From Sinomonas sp. ASV322 (lineage in GTDB: Bacteria; Actinomycetota; Actinomycetes; Actinomycetales; Micrococcaceae): a stretch of DNA of 64,000 nt. The stretch is taken from the NCBI RefSeq assembly GCF_030908245.1, contig NZ_JAVFJJ010000006.1, positions 162,542-226,541 on the forward strand, in the 5' to 3' direction. This document shows, one piece after another, positions 61,887 through 64,000 of this stretch. The notes under the pieces were generated by a model. That model did not search any database. It saw only the letters and a program-made list of their open reading frames with translations, and was not told the origin of the DNA. The position numbers were made by a program, and so were the translations under genes. Within the stretch, counting starts at the first letter, position 1. Each line of letters opens with the position of its first letter.

Positions 61887-62185
61887 GCGGCGAGCTCGCC
61901 CCGGGCGCCCCGAGCGCTGGCGCAGCGGACGACGGCGGGGACTCACCCGCCGTCGAGCCTTCCCGTGCATTCGGGGCTGACGCCCCCGACGCACCACAGG
62001 TGCTCCTCTCCGTCACCAAGGGCAACCTGACGCCCGAGGAGCTCGCGGCGCTCACGGCGGTGCTCGCCGCCGTCGGCTCCTCGGAGCCCGAGGAAGCCCC
62101 CGCGGCTCTCACGCGCCGCGAACGCCTCCGCCGCGCAGCCCTCCGCCCGCGGCACGCCATGAGCCAGCGCCGCGGCCGCTTCTAG
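61883..62185 (+). CDS. accE: Acyl-CoA carboxylase epsilon subunit
   Basis: This 100-aa protein has an Ala/Gly/Asp-rich disordered start, then the epsilon signature [20 protein letters not shown] and a basic C-terminal tail ([12 protein letters not shown]). The subunit stabilises actinobacterial AccA-AccD complexes. Its GTG start overlaps the accD stop by four bases, so it is coupled. Together with the nearby birA it shows this locus serves acyl-CoA carboxylation. Confidence 0.88.
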   Translation: MSGELAPGAPSAGAADDGGDSPAVEPSRAFGADAPDAPQVLLSVTKGNLTPEELAALTAVLAAVGSSEPEEAPAALTRRERLRRAALRPRHAMSQRRGRF

Positions 62186-62253
62186 GCGTCCAGGGGTCAC
62201 AAGACGCGGGTGGCCACCCGTCCAGAGGTCACCTTCCGCGCAGACGACCAAAC

Positions 62254-62442
62254 CTTCAGCGCCAACGTCCCCGGCTTCCGTGCCAACCTCCCCGGCTTCC
62301 GCGCCGGCGTCCCCGACTTCCGCGCCAACCTCCCCAGCTTCTGCGCCAACGTCCCCAGCGTCTGCGCCAACCTCCCCAGCGTCTGCGCCAACCTCCCCAG
62401 CTTCTGCGCCAACCTCCCCAGCGTCTGCGGCAACCTCCCCAA
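62254..62442. repeat. Nine tandem 21-bp units after accE
   Basis: Nine consecutive 21-base units run from 62254 to 62442, with consensus CTTCTGCGCCAACCTCCCCAG. Because the unit is seven codons long the array stays open as Phe-Cys-Ala-Asn-Leu-Pro-Ser repeats, but nothing suggests translation. There are no spacers, so it is not CRISPR. The same unit occurs in reverse orientation at 62513-62586 and in both orientations at 18555-18721. Confidence 0.88.
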
Positions 62443-62512
62443 CTATTGAGCGCCCAGCGACGGCGCTCGCCCGGGATTCTGCGCTGACCCCGCCCCGGGG
62501 GGCTTTGAAAAT

Positions 62513-62586
62513 GGGGAGGCCGGCGCAAGAGTTGGGGAGGCCGGCGCAAGAGTTGGGGAGGCCGGCGCAAGAGTTGGGGAGGCCGG
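62513..62586. repeat. 3.5 reverse-oriented 21-bp units broken by the IS element
   Basis: Units GGGGAGGCCGGCGCAAGAGTT start at 62513, 62534 and 62555. The fourth (from 62576) stops after 11 bases exactly where the IS-like sequence TGTGATGTC begins. They match the reverse complement of the 62254-62442 unit at about 17 of 21 positions. Confidence 0.85.
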
Positions 62587-64000
62587 TGTGATGTCTCGGG
62601 AGATGGGTGACAGTTCTGCCTCAGGACATCGGTGACAGTTGCTGTGTCAGGACATCGGTGACAGTTTCGTCGGTGCGGGGCCTTGTGCCGACGGGGCGGC
62701 CGTTGCTGACGTAGGTGATTCCTTTGGCGGGCCAGGGGTGTTCGATCAGTAGCGTGCCTTGGTGGTCGAAGAACGTGATCCGCTCCGGGTCCCAGACGAT
62801 GTGGACTTGGAGTCCGGTCCTGGCGCTGCCGATCTGGAACTTCACGCCGCGGATCGTGATGCCGCCGTTGGCGGGCACGGCACGGGTGGCCGTCCCTTCC
62901 ACTCCCGGGCGGATCCGTGTTGCCGAGGTGGCCTGGTGCCCGGGGATCGCGGGCATGGGCGGTGCGGGCCTTGGCCTGGGCGGTTCGGCCTTCGGGGTCG
63001 CTTCCCAGGCCTGAAGGGGGGTGATCCTGCCGGGCAGGCCCTGATGCGGGCGCTGGGTGTTGTAGATGATGTCGAACGCGTCGACCTGTTCCTGGAGCTG
63101 GTCGATCGTCTCGGCGAGGGGCTGCTTGTCCAGCCAGCGGAAGAGGGTCTGGTGGAAGCGTTCGTTCTTGCCCTGGGTGGTGGGCTTGTTGGGCCTGCCC
63201 GTGATCGGCTCGACTCCGAGGGAGGTCACATAGATGACCAGCTGGCCGATCACGCCCCGGCGGATCGGGTTCAGCGCACTGCCGTTGTCGGTCAGGAGCC
63301 GCTGCGGCACCCCGTGGGCGGCTATCCCCTTCCTTGTCACGGCGATGGCCGCCTCCGCCGTCTCCGACCGGGCCACGTGCGATGAGACCGCGTAGCGGGA
63401 GTGGTCGTCGATGAGCTGGAAGATCACGCACTTGCGCCCGCCGGCGAGCACGTACTCCGTCGCGTCCAGCTGCCAGCACGCGTTCGGCGCCGGATACACG
63501 AACCGGCGGAACGCGGCCCGCGGCTTCTTCCTCGGCTCGGCCCGAGCGACCCCTGCCTGGCGGAACATGCGTGCCAGCGACGCCGGCGAGGGCACCGATG
63601 CCAGGCCCATGGAACGCATCTTCTCGTGCACGCTGATCGGACCGTGGTCCAGCCCGGAGCGCTCCAGCGCCGCCCGCACCCCGATGGCCTGCTGCCTCAC
63701 ATCGTCCGAGAGCCTGGCCGGGCTGTTCTTCGGGCGCCGCGACCTGGGCTCCAGCGCCGCGGCCGGCCCGTCCGCGGCGACCCGGGCGCGGATCGCATAG
63801 AACGTCTTCCGCGAGATCCCATGCTCGGCGCAGAACGTCGTCACCGCACCCCGAGGCGCGTTCTCCGGCCACTGAGAGATCGCGAGACGGATACGAGGAT
63901 CGACAGTGGAGTTCTTCTTCACCAGCCCATCAGAGCGAAAGAAGTGTCACCACCAAGAACCCCGGAACCGTCACCGATGTCCTGAGGCAGAACTGTCACC
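62587..64000 (-). mobile_element. IS481-family insertion sequence (right end beyond window)
   Basis: The element appears to begin with TGTGATGTCTCGGGAGATGG at 62587, followed by GGTGACAGTTCTGCCTCAGG from 62606. The reverse complement of the last bases of the window also starts GGTGACAGTTCTGCCTCAGG, so both termini carry the same inverted repeat and the true right end lies a little past 64000. An internal 20-bp direct repeat (62621-62640 and 62647-62666) is part of the left end. It is inserted in a 21-bp repeat unit. Confidence 0.85.
62621..63922 (-). CDS. IS481-family DDE transposase
   Basis: This 433-aa transposase has an N-terminal HTH (FCAEHGISRKTFYAIRARVA) and a second helical region with HGPISVHEKMRSMG. 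The rve core has catalytic Asp in CWQLDATEYVL, Asp in RLLTDNGSALNP and Glu in GKNERFHQTLFRW. The C-terminal region contains YNTQRPHQGLPG. All three catalytic residues are intact and length is full, so it may be active. The GTG at 63922 is the start. The last codons lie in the terminal repeat. Confidence 0.95.
   Translation of the reverse strand: MKKNSTVDPRIRLAISQWPENAPRGAVTTFCAEHGISRKTFYAIRARVAADGPAAALEPRSRRPKNSPARLSDDVRQQAIGVRAALERSGLDHGPISVHEKMRSMGLASVPSPASLARMFRQAGVARAEPRKKPRAAFRRFVYPAPNACWQLDATEYVLAGGRKCVIFQLIDDHSRYAVSSHVARSETAEAAIAVTRKGIAAHGVPQRLLTDNGSALNPIRRGVIGQLVIYVTSLGVEPITGRPNKPTTQGKNERFHQTLFRWLDKQPLAETIDQLQEQVDAFDIIYNTQRPHQGLPGRITPLQAWEATPKAEPPRPRPAPPMPAIPGHQATSATRIRPGVEGTATRAVPANGGITIRGVKFQIGSARTGLQVHIVWDPERITFFDHQGTLLIEHPWPAKGITYVSNGRPVGTRPRTDETVTDVLTQQLSPMS

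Noticed and set aside
60099..61997. Long minus-strand open frame opposite accD
   Set aside because: It is antisense to a certain gene, with runs of Arg, Asp and Val typical of shadow translation.
62210..62449. Small repeat protein encoded by the 21-bp array
   Set aside because: The frame stays open only because 21 is a multiple of three. There is no convincing start context, and the array drifts without protein-level constraint that I can see.
62254..62586. CRISPR array
   Set aside because: Units are contiguous 21-mers with no unique spacers, and no cas genes are present.

Overview
The window is 64 kb of high-GC actinobacterial chromosome. Gene content (GatCAB, SAM-IV riboswitch, GlyQS, AccD/AccE acyl-CoA carboxylase, Rv1264-type cyclase, frequent GTG/TTG starts, frequent ATGA/GTGA overlaps and several apparently leaderless genes) points to Micrococcaceae, something like Arthrobacter or Sinomonas. 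The genus is an inference from gene style, not a search result.

Layout. 1-2.7 kb: minus-strand membrane genes (DMT-type transporter fragment, CDP-alcohol phosphatidyltransferase, holin-like protein) and a 22-bp repeat array. 2.7-8.4 kb: two identical tRNA-Asn genes, dnaG, dgt, dusB and an unknown gene in one direction. 8.4-16 kb: a DesK/DesR-like two-component pair, a CobW GTPase, YibE/F, a GNAT enzyme, glyQS and an S4 protein. 16-23 kb: two divergent hydrolases around a MarR-like dyad, a SHOCT protein, metY-metX under a SAM-IV riboswitch, and hipBA with two matching operators. 23-31 kb: a PAP2-DedA-response regulator-kinase operon, a glyoxalase-like gene behind an iron box, a CPBP protease, a histidine phosphatase, a lone hutI and an FAD oxidase.

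31-41 kb is accessory in character. It holds tiny genes (a ribbon-helix-helix protein, small membrane proteins and a secreted four-cysteine peptide that resembles a bacteriocin), threonine catabolism (tdh-kbl), a secreted HELAE-motif protein, an Orc1/Cdc6-like ATPase and a LysR regulator. 40.8-44.2 kb is gatC-gatA-gatB.

44.3-48.3 kb is the most interesting part. It is a lower-GC insert with a three-gene operon (HD-domain protein, a STAND-like NTPase core without a visible P-loop, and a winged-helix/TPR protein) beside a MntA-HepT toxin-antitoxin pair whose antitoxin carries its own HTH domain. I read this as a small defence island, and the three-gene operon as a candidate undescribed system.

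48.3-64 kb returns to housekeeping genes: GNAT, inositol-monophosphatase-like, ligA, a DHFR-like protein, PP2C, amylosucrase with a LacI-type operator, a class III cyclase, a PH-domain protein, birA, an SDR enzyme with a 30-bp operator, and accD-accE. BirA sits close to the carboxylase genes, as expected for biotin-dependent acyl-CoA carboxylation. The window ends in an IS481-family element inserted inside a 21-bp repeat array. The same repeat family occurs at 18.6 kb. Several roomy convergent gene junctions carry long inverted repeats.
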